A stretch of 64,000 nucleotides of DNA from Tepidamorphus sp. (GTDB lineage: Bacteria > Pseudomonadota > Alphaproteobacteria > Rhizobiales > Tepidamorphaceae): assembly GCA_028280885.1 (NCBI GenBank), contig JANQKY010000034.1, positions 1 to 64,000 of the forward strand, given 5' to 3'. Made by a program: the position numbers and the translations under genes. Positions 63,912 to 64,000 of the stretch are shown here, piece after piece. The notes beneath the pieces are model-generated. The model was not told the origin of the DNA. It worked only from the letters and a program-made list of their open reading frames with translations, and did not search any database. Numbering within the stretch: the first letter of the stretch is position 1; every line of letters starts with the position of its first letter.

Positions 63912-64000
63912 TTACGCTTTGGAGGCAAGGCCCGCCGGCCAGGCGAGCGGTTCGGCGATGCTGCCCAGGCAGGCACAGCCGGTGATGCGGGGCAGGACGG
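63912..64000 (-). CDS. 3' end of a gene entering from the right edge
   Basis: A minus-strand frame is open from the window edge to TAA at 63912-63914, giving the C-terminal 28 residues ([20 protein letters not shown]...ASKA). It ends 22 bases before the hisC start in the same direction and has normal codon use, so it is probably the gene preceding hisC in the operon. The family cannot be judged from this piece. Confidence 0.5.
   Translation of the reverse strand, partial: VLPRITGCACLGSIAEPLAWPAGLASKA

Overview
The window is about 64 kb of high-GC chromosome from an alphaproteobacterium, most likely Hyphomicrobiales (Rhizobiales) or a close relative. The evidence is the block hemY / Mic60-like / hemD-hemC divergent from tsaD-gpsA, a ~180 kDa NAD-glutamate dehydrogenase, a DUF1674 (SDHAF4-like) protein, a DUF2125 protein, a hisC-tyrC pair and a direct-repeat LexA box of the alphaproteobacterial form GTTC-N7-GTTC. 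The genus cannot be fixed from the sequence alone. There is no prophage, integrase, complete IS element or CRISPR array. One short AT-rich islet at ~35.0-36.1 kb looks acquired.

Layout. 0-2.3 kb (minus): an acyl-transfer cluster of acyl carrier protein, unknown protein, MBOAT acyltransferase, a 46-aa membrane peptide and the first codons of another gene. 2.7-7.6 kb (plus): an ABC exporter half-transporter with a badly degenerate ATPase site, a sensor kinase, and an OmpR-type regulator carrying a C-terminal GAF domain. 8.0-13.8 kb (plus): a tightly spaced operon of a CPA1 antiporter, a Rieske / glutamate-synthase-type flavoprotein fusion, a Rieske / ThDP-enzyme fusion and a DUF5996-like protein. 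This is the strongest candidate for an undescribed redox pathway. 14.4-18.3 kb (minus): a methanethiol-oxidase-like protein with ferredoxin, CoA-binding protein, rhodanese and thiolase. 18.5-19.4 kb: a ~105-bp tandem repeat, an intact tRNA-Thr(CGU) and a decayed tRNA-Thr copy.

19.4-28.0 kb is conserved core: hemY, a Mic60/mitofilin-like gene, hemD and hemC (minus), then tsaD and gpsA (plus). 28.0-34.8 kb holds a peptidoglycan amidase, an EVE protein, a methyltransferase, an exported arylsulfatase with a divergent AraC regulator, a ferric-reductase-like membrane protein with a Tat-exported dioxygenase-like protein, and a small secreted protein. 35.0-36.0 kb is a frameshifted HNH nuclease of much lower GC. 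36-40.6 kb has a methyltransferase, DUF1761, acetyl-CoA synthetase, an NTF2-like protein and a secreted nuclease. 40.8-43.9 kb holds two tandem collagen-like secreted proteins that share an N-terminal module but end in unrelated tips.

43.9-64 kb is mostly housekeeping: SDHAF4-like, htpX, rsmB, a heparinase-family protein, an NTF2-FMO fusion, purH, a membrane-anchored hydrolase, NAD-GDH, a peroxidase-related protein, a small gene behind a LexA box, chaC, DUF2125, tyrC and hisC. Palindromic repeats sit mainly between convergent genes. Several 14-18 bp tandem duplications recur in coding and upstream DNA.
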